This document shows, in pieces, positions 22,751 through 32,627 of a stretch of DNA of 64,000 bases; within the stretch, counting starts at the first letter, position 1; each line of letters begins with the position of its first letter. Both the position numbers and the translations under genes were made by a program. Under the pieces are notes generated by a model, which searched no databases, was not told the DNA's origin, and saw only the letters and a list, made by a program, of their open reading frames with translations. Origin of the DNA: Aeromicrobium choanae (GTDB taxonomy: Bacteria > Actinomycetota > Actinomycetes > Propionibacteriales > Nocardioidaceae); contig NZ_LT796768.1 of the NCBI RefSeq assembly GCF_900167475.1, positions 682,001 through 746,000 on the forward strand, in the 5' to 3' direction.

Positions 22751-24580
22751 ATGCTCGTTCGCCGTTCCGTCGCCGCCCTGTCGGCCCTCACCCTGGCCGC
22801 CGGCGCGGTGGCCCTGCAGTCTCCCGCCCAGGCCCGCGGGGGTCACCACCCCGATCGCCCCACCGCGGCCGGCCCGACGGCCCACGGCTACGGCGGTGCC
22901 GTCAGCTCGGTCGATCGTGACGCCAGCCAGGTCGGACTCTCCGTCCTGAAGTCCGGCGGCAACGCGGCCGACGCCGCGGTGGCCACCGCCGCCGCACTCG
23001 GGGTCACCGAGCCCTACAGCGCCGGCGTCGGCGGAGGCGGCTACTTCGTGTTCCGCGACGGACGCACCGGCAAGGTCTCGACGATCGACGGCCGCGAGAC
23101 CGCTCCCGCGGGCGTCACCCCCACCACGTTCTACGACCCGGCCACCAACCAGCCGCGCCCGTTCGCCGACCTGGTCTCCTCGGGCGTCTCCGTCGGCGTC
23201 CCCGGCACCGTGGCCACGTGGGACAAGGCGACCCGGCTGTTCGGCAAGCGCTCCCTCAAGCGGAACCTCGCGCCGGCCACGTCGCTGGCCGCCCGCGGCT
23301 TCACGGTCGACCAGACGTTCCAGAACCAGACCAAGGACAACGCGACGCGCTTCGCTGCATTCCCGGAGACCGCGCGGCTGTTCCTGCCGGGTGGCCAGCT
23401 GCCGGTCGTGGGCTCACGCTTCCGCAACCCTGATCTCGCGCGGACCTACTCCCTCATCGCGCGGCGCGGGCCGCAGGCGTTCTACCGCGGCGCGCTCGCC
23501 GAGGACATCGCCCGGACCGTCCAGGCTCCGCCCAAGAGCCCCGACACCACGCTGCCGGTGCCGCCCGGGTCGATGACCACGCGCGACCTCGCCGGCTACT
23601 CCGTACGCCTGCAGAAGCCCACGAAGGTGAACTACCGGGGGTACGACGTCTACGGGATGGCGCCCTCGTCGTCCGGCGGCATCGCCGTCGGTGAGGCGCT
23701 CAACATCCTGGAGAACCACCGTCTCGGCGGCGGCTCCCGGATCGGCCAGAGCCTGCACCTCTACCTCGAGGCGTCGGCACGGGCCTTCGCCGACCGTGCC
23801 GCCTACCTCGGCGACCCGGCGTTCGTCGACGTGCCCACGCGCACGCTGCTGAGCCAGCGGTTCGCCGACTCGCGCGACTGCACGATCGATCCGAACCAGG
23901 CGTCCACCCGTCCGGTCCCGGCGGGCGCGCTCGACGGCTCCGGCTGCGCCACGGCGTCCTTCGAGGAGATGCGCGACACCGAGAACGTCTCCACCACGCA
24001 CCTCTCCGTGGTCGACCGGTGGGGCAACGCGGTGGCGTACACGCTCACGATCGAGCAGACCGGCGGATCGGGCATCACCGTCCCCGGTCGCGGGTTCCTG
24101 CTGAACAACGAGCTCACCGACTTCAGCACCACGTACGTCGCGATCGACCCGAACCGGATCGAGCCGGGCAAGCGCCCTCGCTCCTCGATGTCGCCCACGA
24201 TCGTGACGAAGAACGGCCAGGTGCGGTTCGTGGTGGGCTCGCCCGGCGGCGCCACGATCATCACGACCGTGCTGCAGATCCTGATGAACCGGATCGACCT
24301 CGGCATGACCCTGCCCGAGGCGGTCGCGGCTCCGAGGGCGTCGCAGCGCAATGCGGCCACGACCCCGGCCGAGCCGGCGTTCATCGAGCAGTACGAGGAC
24401 GACCTCGCGCCGTTCGGTCAGCGGCTCGTGCCCTCAGGTGACACGTTCACGTCGGCCGCGGAGATCGGCGCGGCAGCCACGATCGAGGTGGATCGCCGAG
24501 GCCTCATCACCGCGGCGGCCGAGCCGCAGCGCCGCGGGGGCGGCACGGCCCTGGTGGTGAAGCCGGTCCGTCGTCGCTGA
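22751..24580 (+). CDS. ggt: gamma-glutamyltransferase, secreted
   Basis: A 609-residue Ntn-hydrolase precursor. The signal peptide is about 28 residues (SVAALSALTLAAGAVALQSP, AQA). The large subunit contains SVDRDASQVGLSVLKSGGNA and AGVGGGGYFVFRDGRTG; autocleavage should occur before Thr415 in ENVSTTHLSVVDRWGNAVAY, followed by the GGSGI oxyanion loop and LLNNELTDF. It transfers or hydrolyses gamma-glutamyl groups of glutathione or polyglutamate outside the membrane. A TACCGT box and a GGGGGGAAA stretch precede the ATG. Length fits the family. Confidence 0.95.
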   Translation: MLVRRSVAALSALTLAAGAVALQSPAQARGGHHPDRPTAAGPTAHGYGGAVSSVDRDASQVGLSVLKSGGNAADAAVATAAALGVTEPYSAGVGGGGYFVFRDGRTGKVSTIDGRETAPAGVTPTTFYDPATNQPRPFADLVSSGVSVGVPGTVATWDKATRLFGKRSLKRNLAPATSLAARGFTVDQTFQNQTKDNATRFAAFPETARLFLPGGQLPVVGSRFRNPDLARTYSLIARRGPQAFYRGALAEDIARTVQAPPKSPDTTLPVPPGSMTTRDLAGYSVRLQKPTKVNYRGYDVYGMAPSSSGGIAVGEALNILENHRLGGGSRIGQSLHLYLEASARAFADRAAYLGDPAFVDVPTRTLLSQRFADSRDCTIDPNQASTRPVPAGALDGSGCATASFEEMRDTENVSTTHLSVVDRWGNAVAYTLTIEQTGGSGITVPGRGFLLNNELTDFSTTYVAIDPNRIEPGKRPRSSMSPTIVTKNGQVRFVVGSPGGATIITTVLQILMNRIDLGMTLPEAVAAPRASQRNAATTPAEPAFIEQYEDDLAPFGQRLVPSGDTFTSAAEIGAAATIEVDRRGLITAAAEPQRRGGGTALVVKPVRRR

Positions 24581-24583
24581 CGC

Positions 24584-25573
24584 TCAGGCCTGCGCCGCGG
24601 CCTTCATGTCGCGGCGCAGCTCGGGCGGCAGCGCGAAGATGAGCGACTCGTCGGCGGTGCGGACGGCCCTGGCGTTGCCGATGCCGCGATCGCCGAGGTA
24701 GCCGAGCACGTCCTGCACGAGGTCGTCGGGGACGGACGCGCCGGAGGTGACGCCCACCGTGCTGACGCCCTCGAGCCACGCCTCGTCGATCTCGGTGATG
24801 TCGTCGATGCGGTAGGACGCCTTGGCGCCGGCCTCGAGGGCGACCTCGACGAGGCGCACCGAGTTCGAGGAGTTCGCCGAGCCCACGACGATCACCAGAT
24901 CGGCGTCCTTGGCGATCTCCTTCACCGCGACCTGGCGGTTCTGGGTGGCGTAGCAGATGTCGTCGCTGGGCGGATCCTCCAGCTGCGGGAACTTCTCGCG
25001 CAGCCGGCGGACGGTCTCCATGGTCTCGTCGACGCTCAGGGTGGTCTGGCTCAGCCAGCTCAGCCGGGTGCCCTCGGGGAACTCCAGCGCGGCCACGTCG
25101 TCGGGGTGCTCGACCAGGGTGATGTGCTCGGGGGCCTCGCCCGCGGTGCCCTCGACCTCCTCGTGACCGGCGTGGCCGATCAGCAGGATGCGGTAGCCGT
25201 CGGAGGCGAAGCGGCGTGCCTCGTGGTGCACCTTGGTCACCAGCGGGCAGGTGGCGTCGATCGTCTTGAGGCTGCGCTCGGACGCCTCGGCGTGGACGGC
25301 CGGCGAGACACCGTGGGCGCTGAAGACGACCGTGGCGCCGTGCGGCACCTCGTCGAGCTCCTCCACGAAGATCGCGCCGCGCGCCGCAAGGTCGTTGACC
25401 ACGTGCTTGTTGTGCACGATCTGCTTGCGGACGTAGACCGGGGCGCCGTAGAGGTCGAGCGCCTTCTCGACGGTGATGACCGCTCGGTCGACGCCCGCGC
25501 AGTAACCGCGCGGGTCGGCCAACAGAACCTGGCCCGACGTTCCGGGCATGCCGAGATTGACCTGAGTGGACAT
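24584..25573 (-). CDS. ispH: 4-hydroxy-3-methylbut-2-enyl diphosphate reductase (IspH/LytB)
   Basis: A 329-residue iron-sulfur enzyme of the last MEP-pathway step, making IPP and DMAPP. The three cluster cysteines are visible: Cys25 in [13 protein letters not shown], one in [13 protein letters not shown] and one in [10 protein letters not shown]. The substrate-binding [17 protein letters not shown] and [14 protein letters not shown] motifs are present. The ATG follows a TAGGCT -10 box by 7 nt, suggesting leaderless expression. It is divergent from xseA, the common arrangement in Actinobacteria. Confidence 0.98.
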   Translation of the reverse strand: MSTQVNLGMPGTSGQVLLADPRGYCAGVDRAVITVEKALDLYGAPVYVRKQIVHNKHVVNDLAARGAIFVEELDEVPHGATVVFSAHGVSPAVHAEASERSLKTIDATCPLVTKVHHEARRFASDGYRILLIGHAGHEEVEGTAGEAPEHITLVEHPDDVAALEFPEGTRLSWLSQTTLSVDETMETVRRLREKFPQLEDPPSDDICYATQNRQVAVKEIAKDADLVIVVGSANSSNSVRLVEVALEAGAKASYRIDDITEIDEAWLEGVSTVGVTSGASVPDDLVQDVLGYLGDRGIGNARAVRTADESLIFALPPELRRDMKAAAQA

Positions 25574-25638
25574 GACGCCCAGCCTACCGACCCGCCGATG
25601 ACGACCGCAGCGTCGGCGCCGCCTCATAGGGTGGGCGC

Positions 25639-26862
25639 ATGGCCCTGGAGACGAGCGCGGACAACCCGGCTCCCCTGCGCTCCATCTCGTTGGCGCTGCA
25701 AGGCTGGATCGCGCGCCTCGGCGCGGTGTGGGTCGAGGCCGAGGTCGTGCAGCCGAAGCTGAGCGGCAACACGTACTACCTCACCCTGCGCGACCTCACG
25801 GCCACGATGAGCATCAGCGCCATCGCGTTCCGCGGCGTGATCGAGTCCAGCGCCACCCCCGTCACCGACGGCACCCGCGTGATCGTGCACGCCAAGCCGG
25901 AGTTCTACTCCCCGAACGGCCGCCTCTCGCTCAAGGTGCTGGAGATCCGCCCCACCGGCGAGGGCGAGCTGCTCGCGCAGCTCGAGCGGCGCCGTCAGCT
26001 GCTGGCCGCCGAGGGCCTGTTCGAGGCCCGTTGGAAGCGCCCGCTGCCGCTGCTGCCGCGCTCCATCGGGCTGGTCACCGGCAAGGGCTCGGCCGCCGAG
26101 CGCGACGTCCTGCAGAACGTGCACGACCGCTGGCCGGGCGCCTCGATCGTGGTGCGCCACGCACTGATGCAGGGGTCGCAGTCGGCGATGGCCGTCATCG
26201 GGGCCCTGCGCGAGCTCGACGCGGCCGAGCACGTCGACGTCATCGTCATCGCCCGCGGCGGAGGCTCGCTCGAGGACCTGCTCCCGTTCTCCGACGAGGC
26301 GCTCGTGCGGGCCGTCCACGGCGCCACCACTCCCGTCGTCAGCGCGATCGGGCACGAGCCCGACGTCCCCCTGCTCGACCTCGTCGCCGACCTGCGCGCC
26401 TCCACGCCCACCGACGCCGCGAAGCGCGTCGTGCCCCACGTGGGCGACGAGCTGGCCGGGCTGGCCGCCACGCGCGAACGAGCCAGGCAGGCGGTCTCCG
26501 CGCACCTGCACCGTGAGGCGGCGGGGCTCGCCGCCCTGCGCAGCCGTCCCGTGCTCCGCTCCCCCGCGGCCTTCGTCGACGCCCAGCAGGACGTGGTCTC
26601 CGCCCAGCGCGAGCGTGCCCGGCTGGCGATGCGCGCCCGGCTGAACCGGGCCCACGACGAGGTCGGCCACCACCTGGCCCGCGTCCGCGCCCTCTCGCCC
26701 CTGGCCACGATGCAGCGCGGCTACGCCGTCGCGCTCGACCCGTCGGGCCGTGCGGTCACGTCCATGGAGTCGCTCACCCCCGGCGACGACCTCGTCCTCC
26801 ACCTCACCGACGGTCACGCCACCGTCCGCGTCACCGACCTGCAGGAGCACCCGCATGAGTGA
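25639..26862 (+). CDS. xseA: exodeoxyribonuclease VII large subunit
   Basis: A 407-residue protein. The N-terminal OB fold ([40 protein letters not shown]) binds single-stranded DNA; the catalytic domain shows [40 protein letters not shown] and [20 protein letters not shown] with [12 protein letters not shown]; the C-terminal helices include [12 protein letters not shown]. With XseB it degrades single-stranded DNA from both ends. A TAGGGT box ends 6 nt before the ATG. It overlaps xseB by 8 bp. Confidence 0.97.
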   Translation: MALETSADNPAPLRSISLALQGWIARLGAVWVEAEVVQPKLSGNTYYLTLRDLTATMSISAIAFRGVIESSATPVTDGTRVIVHAKPEFYSPNGRLSLKVLEIRPTGEGELLAQLERRRQLLAAEGLFEARWKRPLPLLPRSIGLVTGKGSAAERDVLQNVHDRWPGASIVVRHALMQGSQSAMAVIGALRELDAAEHVDVIVIARGGGSLEDLLPFSDEALVRAVHGATTPVVSAIGHEPDVPLLDLVADLRASTPTDAAKRVVPHVGDELAGLAATRERARQAVSAHLHREAAGLAALRSRPVLRSPAAFVDAQQDVVSAQRERARLAMRARLNRAHDEVGHHLARVRALSPLATMQRGYAVALDPSGRAVTSMESLTPGDDLVLHLTDGHATVRVTDLQEHPHE

Positions 26863-27085
26863 ACCCACGCCCACCGACCCGTCCGAGCTCTCGTACGAGC
26901 AGGCCCGCGACGAGCTGGTCTCGATCGTCCAGCGTCTCGAGACCGGGGGCACCACCCTCGAGGAGTCGCTGGCGCTGTGGGAGCGCGGCGAGGCGCTCGC
27001 GGAGGCGTGCCAGCGCTGGCTCGACGGCGCGCGCGCCCGGGTGGAGCCGGGTCAGGACGCGAAGGGCTCCAGCGACGCCACGTAG
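26855..27085 (+). CDS. xseB: exodeoxyribonuclease VII small subunit
   Basis: A 76-residue helical protein: [54 protein letters not shown], the classic XseB pattern. Several copies bind one XseA. Its ATG lies inside the end of xseA, and its 3' end overlaps the convergent DUF4245 gene by 34 bp. Confidence 0.96.
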   Translation: MSEPTPTDPSELSYEQARDELVSIVQRLETGGTTLEESLALWERGEALAEACQRWLDGARARVEPGQDAKGSSDAT

Positions 27086-27585
27086 TCCTCCACCACGGGG
27101 CGCTCGGCACCGCTGGTCACCACCACGAGGTCCGTGCCCACCACCGCGCCGAAGGTGACGGCGTCGTCGGGGCCGGAGAACACCTGCCACGTGGTGCCGG
27201 CGATCTTCTGCTCGCCGTCGGGCTTGCTGCCGGCCGCGCGGTCCTCCACGAGCCGGGGCAGGTCGTCGGCCTCGCCGATCCGCTGCGTCAGGCCCACGTA
27301 CTCGCCCTCGTCCGTGACCACGTTCAGCTGCCAGCGGTCGTCGATGAGCTCCGCCCGCGTGGCGCGCCAACGCTCGGGCAGCTCAGTGGGCACGAGGGGC
27401 ACGAACCCGGCGCGCACCTCCACGCCCGACGCGGCACCGCGCCAGTCGACCTCGGAGGTGGGGTTGTCGGGCGTCTCGGTGAACAGCCGCCCGACCAGCC
27501 ACAGGCCCAGCACGATGGCACCGAGCACGAGCACCGAGCGCACCACGTCGCCCATCGCCGGATTGCCGCGCGAATACCCGCTCAT
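27052..27585 (-). CDS. DUF4245 membrane-anchored protein
   Basis: A 177-residue protein with one N-terminal membrane helix ([19 protein letters not shown]) and an extracytoplasmic domain: [80 protein letters not shown]. This is the actinobacterial DUF4245 layout, usually beside xseAB or glpX as here. Function is unknown. A CAGGAG ribosome site lies 5 nt before the ATG. Confidence 0.9.
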   Translation of the reverse strand: MSGYSRGNPAMGDVVRSVLVLGAIVLGLWLVGRLFTETPDNPTSEVDWRGAASGVEVRAGFVPLVPTELPERWRATRAELIDDRWQLNVVTDEGEYVGLTQRIGEADDLPRLVEDRAAGSKPDGEQKIAGTTWQVFSGPDDAVTFGAVVGTDLVVVTSGAERPVVEDYVASLEPFAS

Positions 27586-27660
27586 CGTGCTCCTGTCGTG
27601 CCGGAAGGACCGTTCGGTCGCGCTGGCCAGCCTAGCCTTCGAGCCCGATAGGATGACCGC

Positions 27661-28668
27661 GTGGACCGACTGAAGCCCGCTGAGGCCGCCCCCGACCGCA
27701 ACCTCGCCCTGGACCTCGTCCGGGTGACCGAAGCCGGGGCCATGGCCGCCGGCCGTTGGGTCGGGCGAGGCGACAAGAACGGAGCCGACGGGGTCGCGGT
27801 CAACGCGATGCGGTCGATGATCAACACCGTCGAGATGGACGGCGTCGTGGTGATCGGCGAGGGCGAGAAGGACGACGCGCCCATGCTCTACAACGGCGAG
27901 CGCGTCGGCGACGGCACGGGCCCGGAATGCGACGTCGCGGTCGACCCGATCGACGGCACCACCCTCACGGCCAAGAGCCTGCCCAACGCCATCTCGGTCA
28001 TGGCCGTCGCGCCGCGCGGCTCGATGTACGACCCCTCCGCCGTCTTCTACATGGAGAAGCTCATCGCCGGCCCCGAGGCCGCCGACAAGGTCGACATCCG
28101 CCTGCCCGCCGCGGAGAACATCCGCATCGTCGCCAAGGCCAAGGGCCTCGACGTGGAGGACGTCACGGTCTGCGTGCTCGACCGCCCCCGCCACGACGCG
28201 CTCGTCCAGGAGATCCGCGAGACCGGCGCGCGCATCAAGTTCATCGTCGACGGCGACATCGCCGGCGGCATCACGGCCGCCCGGCCCGGCTCCGGCGTCG
28301 ATCTGCTGCTGGGCATCGGCGGCACCCCCGAGGGCATCATCACCGCGGTCGCGATGAAGTGCCTCGGCGGCGTCATCCAGGGCCGCCTCACCCCCGTGGA
28401 CGACGAGGAGCGCCAGCGCGCCATCGACGCCGGCCACGACCTCGATCGGATCCTGTCCACCGAGGACCTCGTCACCGCCGACGACTGCTTCTTCGTGGCC
28501 ACCGGCATCACCACGGGCAACCTGCTGCGTGGCGTGCGCTACGGCGCCGGCAGCGCCACCACCGAGTCCATCGTCATGCGGTCCCGCTCGGGCACGATCC
28601 GCACGATCCGCAGCGAGCACCGCCTGCAGAAGCTGATGGCCTTCTCCTCCATCGACTACGAGCACTGA
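27661..28668 (+). CDS. glpX: class II fructose-1,6-bisphosphatase
   Basis: A 335-residue GlpX enzyme for gluconeogenesis, hydrolysing fructose 1,6-bisphosphate. Lithium-sensitive phosphatase motifs are [15 protein letters not shown] and DPIDGTT at 95-101; [20 protein letters not shown] is the family signature. The GTG start sits 6 nt after a TAGGAT -10 box (27649-27654), a leaderless arrangement. The next gene starts 4 bp after its stop. Confidence 0.97.
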   Translation: MDRLKPAEAAPDRNLALDLVRVTEAGAMAAGRWVGRGDKNGADGVAVNAMRSMINTVEMDGVVVIGEGEKDDAPMLYNGERVGDGTGPECDVAVDPIDGTTLTAKSLPNAISVMAVAPRGSMYDPSAVFYMEKLIAGPEAADKVDIRLPAAENIRIVAKAKGLDVEDVTVCVLDRPRHDALVQEIRETGARIKFIVDGDIAGGITAARPGSGVDLLLGIGGTPEGIITAVAMKCLGGVIQGRLTPVDDEERQRAIDAGHDLDRILSTEDLVTADDCFFVATGITTGNLLRGVRYGAGSATTESIVMRSRSGTIRTIRSEHRLQKLMAFSSIDYEH

Positions 28669-28672
28669 GCCG

Positions 28673-29596
28673 ATGGGTCCCGGGCCGGCGCGCGAGGAGT
28701 CCGTCGCGGTCTCCGAGGAGTCGTTCGCGCACCTGCCCAGCGGACTCGACCTGTGCCACCAGACCTTCGGGCACCCCGAGGACGAGCCGGTCCTGCTGGT
28801 CATGGGCCTCGGCGGCCCGATGACGTGGTGGCCCGAGGCGTTCTGCGTGCAGCTCGCCGCCCGCGGCTTCCACGTGATCCGGTTCGACAACCGCGACACC
28901 GGCCGCTCCACCAAGCTGCGCCACCACCGGGTGTCCCGGACCGACATCGTCAAGGCCTACCTCGGCCGCGGCTCGGCTCCGTACGGACTCGACGACCTCG
29001 CCGACGACGCCGCGGCGCTGCTGGACCACCTGGGCATCGACTCGGCCCACGTCGTGGGCGTCTCGATGGGCGGCATGATCGCGCAGACCCTCGCCGTGGA
29101 GCATGCCGACCGCGTCCGCTCGCTCACGTCGATCATGTCCACCACGGGTCGCCGTCGGGTCGGTTGGATCCACCCGCTCGTCATGCGCACGATGCTCGCG
29201 CCGGCCGGCCGCACCCGTCCCGAGTACGCCGAGCTCTCGGTCAGGAACGGCAAGGCCGTGGCCTCGCCCGCGTTCCCGACCCCCGACGACGTGGCCCACG
29301 CCCGCGCCCTGGAGACCTACGACCGGGGCTGGATCGCCAGCGGCGTCTCGCGCCACATGCTCGCCGTGCTCACCCAGCCCGACCGCACCGAGCGCCTCGG
29401 CGCGGTCACGGTGCCCACCCAGGTGATCCACGGCTCGAAGGACCTGCTCGTGCACCGCTCGGGCGGCCGGGCCACCGCCGCGGCCATCGACGGCGCCGAG
29501 CTGCTCGAGATCGCCGGCATGGGCCACGACCTGCCGGCCCAGCTGTACGGGACCTTCGTCGACGCCATCGCGGCCACCGCCGCCCGCGCCCGCTGA
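28673..29596 (+). CDS. alpha/beta hydrolase
   Basis: A 307-residue hydrolase. LLVMGLGGPMTWWPEAFCVQ is the oxyanion strand-loop, FDNRDTGRSTKLRHH the conserved acidic loop, Ser131 in VVGVSMGGMIAQ the nucleophile, HGSKDLLVHRSGG carries the acid and IAGMGHDLP the histidine. It resembles the esterase/non-heme haloperoxidase-like branch; the substrate is unknown. It is probably cotranscribed with glpX given the 4-bp gap. Confidence 0.88.
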   Translation: MGPGPAREESVAVSEESFAHLPSGLDLCHQTFGHPEDEPVLLVMGLGGPMTWWPEAFCVQLAARGFHVIRFDNRDTGRSTKLRHHRVSRTDIVKAYLGRGSAPYGLDDLADDAAALLDHLGIDSAHVVGVSMGGMIAQTLAVEHADRVRSLTSIMSTTGRRRVGWIHPLVMRTMLAPAGRTRPEYAELSVRNGKAVASPAFPTPDDVAHARALETYDRGWIASGVSRHMLAVLTQPDRTERLGAVTVPTQVIHGSKDLLVHRSGGRATAAAIDGAELLEIAGMGHDLPAQLYGTFVDAIAATAARAR

Positions 29597-29647
29597 GCCC
29601 CCGACCTCTCCTCGTCGTGACGAGGTCGGCCCACTAAGGTGCGAGGC

Positions 29648-31042
29648 ATGACCGACAACACTCAGTGGCGCATCGAGCACGACACCATGGGCGAGGTCAA
29701 GGTCCCCGCCGACGCCCTCTATCGCGCCCAGACGCAGCGCGCCGTCGAGAACTTCCCGATCTCCGGAACGCCCATCGAGTCGGCGCAGATCCGCGCGCTG
29801 GCCCAGATCAAGGCCGCCTGCGCGACCGCGAACGCCGAGCTCGGCATCCTCGACCAGGCGATGGCCGACGCGATCGTCGCCGCCGCCGACGAGGTCGCCA
29901 CCGGCGCCCACGACGCGCACTTCCCGATCGACGTCTTCCAGACCGGCTCGGGCACGTCGAGCAACATGAACACGAACGAGGTCATCGCGACCCTCGCGAC
30001 GAGGAACTCGGGCATCGAGGTCCACCCGAACGACCACGTCAACGCCTCGCAGTCGAGCAACGACGTGTTCCCCACGTCCATCCACGTCGCCGCGACCGAG
30101 TCGGCCCTCACGGTGCTCATCCCCGCGCTCGACCACCTCGCGAAGAGCCTCGAGGCCAAGGCCACCGAGTTCGCCGAGGTCGTCAAGTCCGGCCGCACGC
30201 ACCTCATGGACGCCACGCCGGTCACCCTCGGCCAGGAGTTCGCCGGGTACGCCGCGCAGATCCGCCGCGGCATCGAGCGCGTCGAGGCCTCGCTGCCCCG
30301 CACCGCCGAGGTCCCCCTCGGCGGCACCGCCGTGGGCACGGGCATCAACACCCCGAAGGGCTTCCCGCAGCGCGTCATCGAGATCCTCGCCGAGCGCACC
30401 GGCCTGCCCCTGACCGAGGCGCGCGACCACTTCGAGGCGCAGGGCGCCCGCGACGGCCTGGTCGAGATGTCGGGTCAGCTGCGCACGATCGCGGTGAGCC
30501 TGGTCAAGATCAACAACGACCTGCGCTGGATGGGCTCGGGCCCTCGCACGGGTCTCGGCGAGATCCACCTGCCCGACCTGCAGCCCGGCTCGAGCATCAT
30601 GCCGGGCAAGGTCAACCCGGTGCTGCCCGAGGCCACGCTCATGGTGTGCGCCCAGGTCATCGGCAACGACGCCGCGATCGCGTTCGCCGGTGCCTCGGGC
30701 TCGTTCGAGCTCAACGTGATGCTGCCGGTGATCGGCCGCAACATCCTGGAGTCGATGCGCCTGCTGGCCAACGCCTCCACCACGCTGGCCGACCGCTGCA
30801 TCGACGGCATCACCGCCGACGTCGAGCGCTGCCTCGAGCTGGCCGAGTCGAGCCCGTCGGTCGTGACGCCGCTCAACCGCCACATCGGCTACGAGAACGC
30901 CGCCGCGATCGCCAAGAAGTCGGTCAAGGAGCGCAAGACGATCCGCCAGGTCGTGATCGAGGAGGGCTACGTCGAGCGCGGCGACCTCAGCGAGGCCGAC
31001 CTCGACGCCGCCCTCGACGTCATGAGCATGACTCACCCGTGA
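29648..31042 (+). CDS. fumC: fumarate hydratase, class II
   Basis: A 464-residue class II fumarase of the TCA cycle, interconverting fumarate and malate. Motifs: [55 protein letters not shown] and the signature [12 protein letters not shown]. It is an iron-independent tetramer by family. The ATG is 7 nt after a TAAGGT -10 box, a leaderless pattern. A good terminator hairpin follows the stop codon. Confidence 0.97.
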   Translation: MTDNTQWRIEHDTMGEVKVPADALYRAQTQRAVENFPISGTPIESAQIRALAQIKAACATANAELGILDQAMADAIVAAADEVATGAHDAHFPIDVFQTGSGTSSNMNTNEVIATLATRNSGIEVHPNDHVNASQSSNDVFPTSIHVAATESALTVLIPALDHLAKSLEAKATEFAEVVKSGRTHLMDATPVTLGQEFAGYAAQIRRGIERVEASLPRTAEVPLGGTAVGTGINTPKGFPQRVIEILAERTGLPLTEARDHFEAQGARDGLVEMSGQLRTIAVSLVKINNDLRWMGSGPRTGLGEIHLPDLQPGSSIMPGKVNPVLPEATLMVCAQVIGNDAAIAFAGASGSFELNVMLPVIGRNILESMRLLANASTTLADRCIDGITADVERCLELAESSPSVVTPLNRHIGYENAAAIAKKSVKERKTIRQVVIEEGYVERGDLSEADLDAALDVMSMTHP

Positions 31043-31057
31043 CGGCCTGAGCCCGAC

Positions 31058-31091
31058 AACGCCGCCTGCTCCTGCTGGAGCGGGCGGCGTT
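31058..31091 (+). terminator. fumC transcription terminator hairpin
   Basis: AACGCCGCCTGCTCC pairs with GGAGCGGGCGGCGTT around a TGCT loop with a single mismatch, 15 bp downstream of the fumC stop. A short T/C-rich run follows. Confidence 0.75.
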
Positions 31092-31107
31092 CGTCGTTCG
31101 TGGGCGT

Positions 31108-31193
31108 GATCTCGATATCTCGCTGCGCTCGCCAGCTACTCGATCACCGGGTGATCGAGTAGCTCGCGAGGAACGAGCGGCGTATCGAGACCA
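31108..31193. repeat. 86-bp dispersed palindromic repeat element
   Basis: The centre is a perfect 15-bp inverted repeat (AGCTACTCGATCACC, one base, then its complement, 31134-31164). The flanks ATCTCGATATC and GTATCGAGACC extend it imperfectly. The text fits a family of GGTCTCGATAC...GAGTAGC palindromes that I recall as dispersed between genes in Nocardioidaceae and related genomes. It lies between fumC and the convergent DUF2079 gene. Confidence 0.65.
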
Positions 31194-31209
31194 CTGCCGG
31201 GGACGGGCC

Positions 31210-32517
31210 TCAGCCGACCTTGCGGGCGACGACGTAGTTGTCGCGCTCGAAGACGACCTCGTACGAGGCGCCGTGCTCGGCGCCGTGCTGGATCGGGTCG
31301 GTCTGGGTGAGGTTGCGGTCGAAGATGATGTAGTCGGGCACGACGTCGCCGATCGTGCCGAGCCAGTAGGCCTCGTCGTGGCTGCCGGTGAGGTACTTCA
31401 GGACCGCGATGTCGGTCTCGACGACGGCGTCCTCGGGGATCGTGCGGATCGCCTCCTGCATCGCCTCGCGGCGCGGCGACGCCTCCCACGTCTCGGGCTC
31501 GAGCAGCTTGACCACGGGCCCGCCGGCCAGCAGGTATCCGCTGACCGCGGCGCCCAGCACGACGCCCGGCCACTCCAGCCGGGGGCGCTTGCCGATCGCG
31601 TCGATCATCGCGACGAACACGATGGGCATGATGACGATCGAGTAGTGCCACTCGGTGCCCCAGTAGTACTCGACGTCGCCGAGGAATCGCCACAGGAACG
31701 TGGGCGCCGCGACCACGGCCCACGGCGACCACAGCGCCGCGAAGCCCGTGACGCCGAAGGTCAGCAGCAGCGTCAGCAGCTTGCGGTCGGCCTCGGTGGT
31801 GAGCGTCTCCCAGACCCCCACCTCGCCGCCCAGGTTTCCGGTGTAGTCGTAGCCGCCGCCGGTGTTGAAGGCCGGGATGATCACCCACACGACCAGCACG
31901 AGCGCGACGGCGCCGCCCAGGGCGAGCAGCAGTCCGCGCCTCCGCTCGCCGGCGAGCCACAGGGCCACACCCACGGCGGCGACCGTGACGCCCATGTCCT
32001 CCTTGACCAGCAGCAGCGGCAGCGACCACCAGATGACGGCGCTGTACCGCTGCTCCACGAACGCCACGCCCGCCATCGCCAGGATCGGCACCGCGAACGC
32101 GACCTCGTGGAAGTCGGCCACCACGGCGTTGCCGAAGCCGAAGGCCAGCCCGTACATCAGCGCGATGGTCCAACCGACGCGGGTGCCGAGCCGGTCGACC
32201 GCGAGGCGCGTGATCGGCACCACCGACAGGCCGATCAGCAGTCCTTGCGCGACGAGCAGTGTCTGGCCGTACGGGAACAGCCAGTACGCCGGCGCGAGCA
32301 GGGCGTCGATCGGCGAGAAGTGGTCGCCCAGGATGTTGTAGCCCGGGCCCTTCACCGGCACGATCGGCGCCTCGAACCGCGAGTAGGCCTTGACGGCCTG
32401 CTCGAAGATCGCGTTGTCCCACGAGTTCACGGTCAGGCGCCGCCACGACAGCAGCGAGACCAGGCTGTAGAGCAGGCCGACGACCGCGGCCCACGCCCAA
32501 GGCATCCATCGGTTCAC
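31210..32517 (-). CDS. DUF2079 polytopic membrane protein
   Basis: A 435-residue membrane protein (MNRWMPWAWAAVVGLLYSLV) with about nine helices. The family landmarks SWDNAIFEQAVKAYSRFEAP, GDHFSPIDALLAPAYWLFPY and YGLAFGFGNAVVADFHEVAF are all present; the C-terminal soluble part has DAVVETDIAVLKYLTGSHDE and IIFDRNLT. DUF2079 proteins look like GT-C glycosyltransferases, with an acidic DN...E motif near the first loop; a role in polysaccharide or lipid glycosylation is inferred only. GTG at 32517 is chosen as it lies 7 nt after a TACGGT -10 box. Confidence 0.9.
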   Translation of the reverse strand: MNRWMPWAWAAVVGLLYSLVSLLSWRRLTVNSWDNAIFEQAVKAYSRFEAPIVPVKGPGYNILGDHFSPIDALLAPAYWLFPYGQTLLVAQGLLIGLSVVPITRLAVDRLGTRVGWTIALMYGLAFGFGNAVVADFHEVAFAVPILAMAGVAFVEQRYSAVIWWSLPLLLVKEDMGVTVAAVGVALWLAGERRRGLLLALGGAVALVLVVWVIIPAFNTGGGYDYTGNLGGEVGVWETLTTEADRKLLTLLLTFGVTGFAALWSPWAVVAAPTFLWRFLGDVEYYWGTEWHYSIVIMPIVFVAMIDAIGKRPRLEWPGVVLGAAVSGYLLAGGPVVKLLEPETWEASPRREAMQEAIRTIPEDAVVETDIAVLKYLTGSHDEAYWLGTIGDVVPDYIIFDRNLTQTDPIQHGAEHGASYEVVFERDNYVVARKVG

Positions 32518-32627
32518 GCTCGACACCGTACCGGTCGGTAACCCTTGGTTGCGGCTCGTTCGCCGTCCGTCTCGCCAGCGGGGGCTCCTGAGTGCTCCCG
32601 TGACACGTGGGACGTATCGTCGGGGCC

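Noticed and set aside
31108-31193. CRISPR repeat or phage attachment site
   Set aside because: A single palindrome without spacers, integrase or tRNA next to it.
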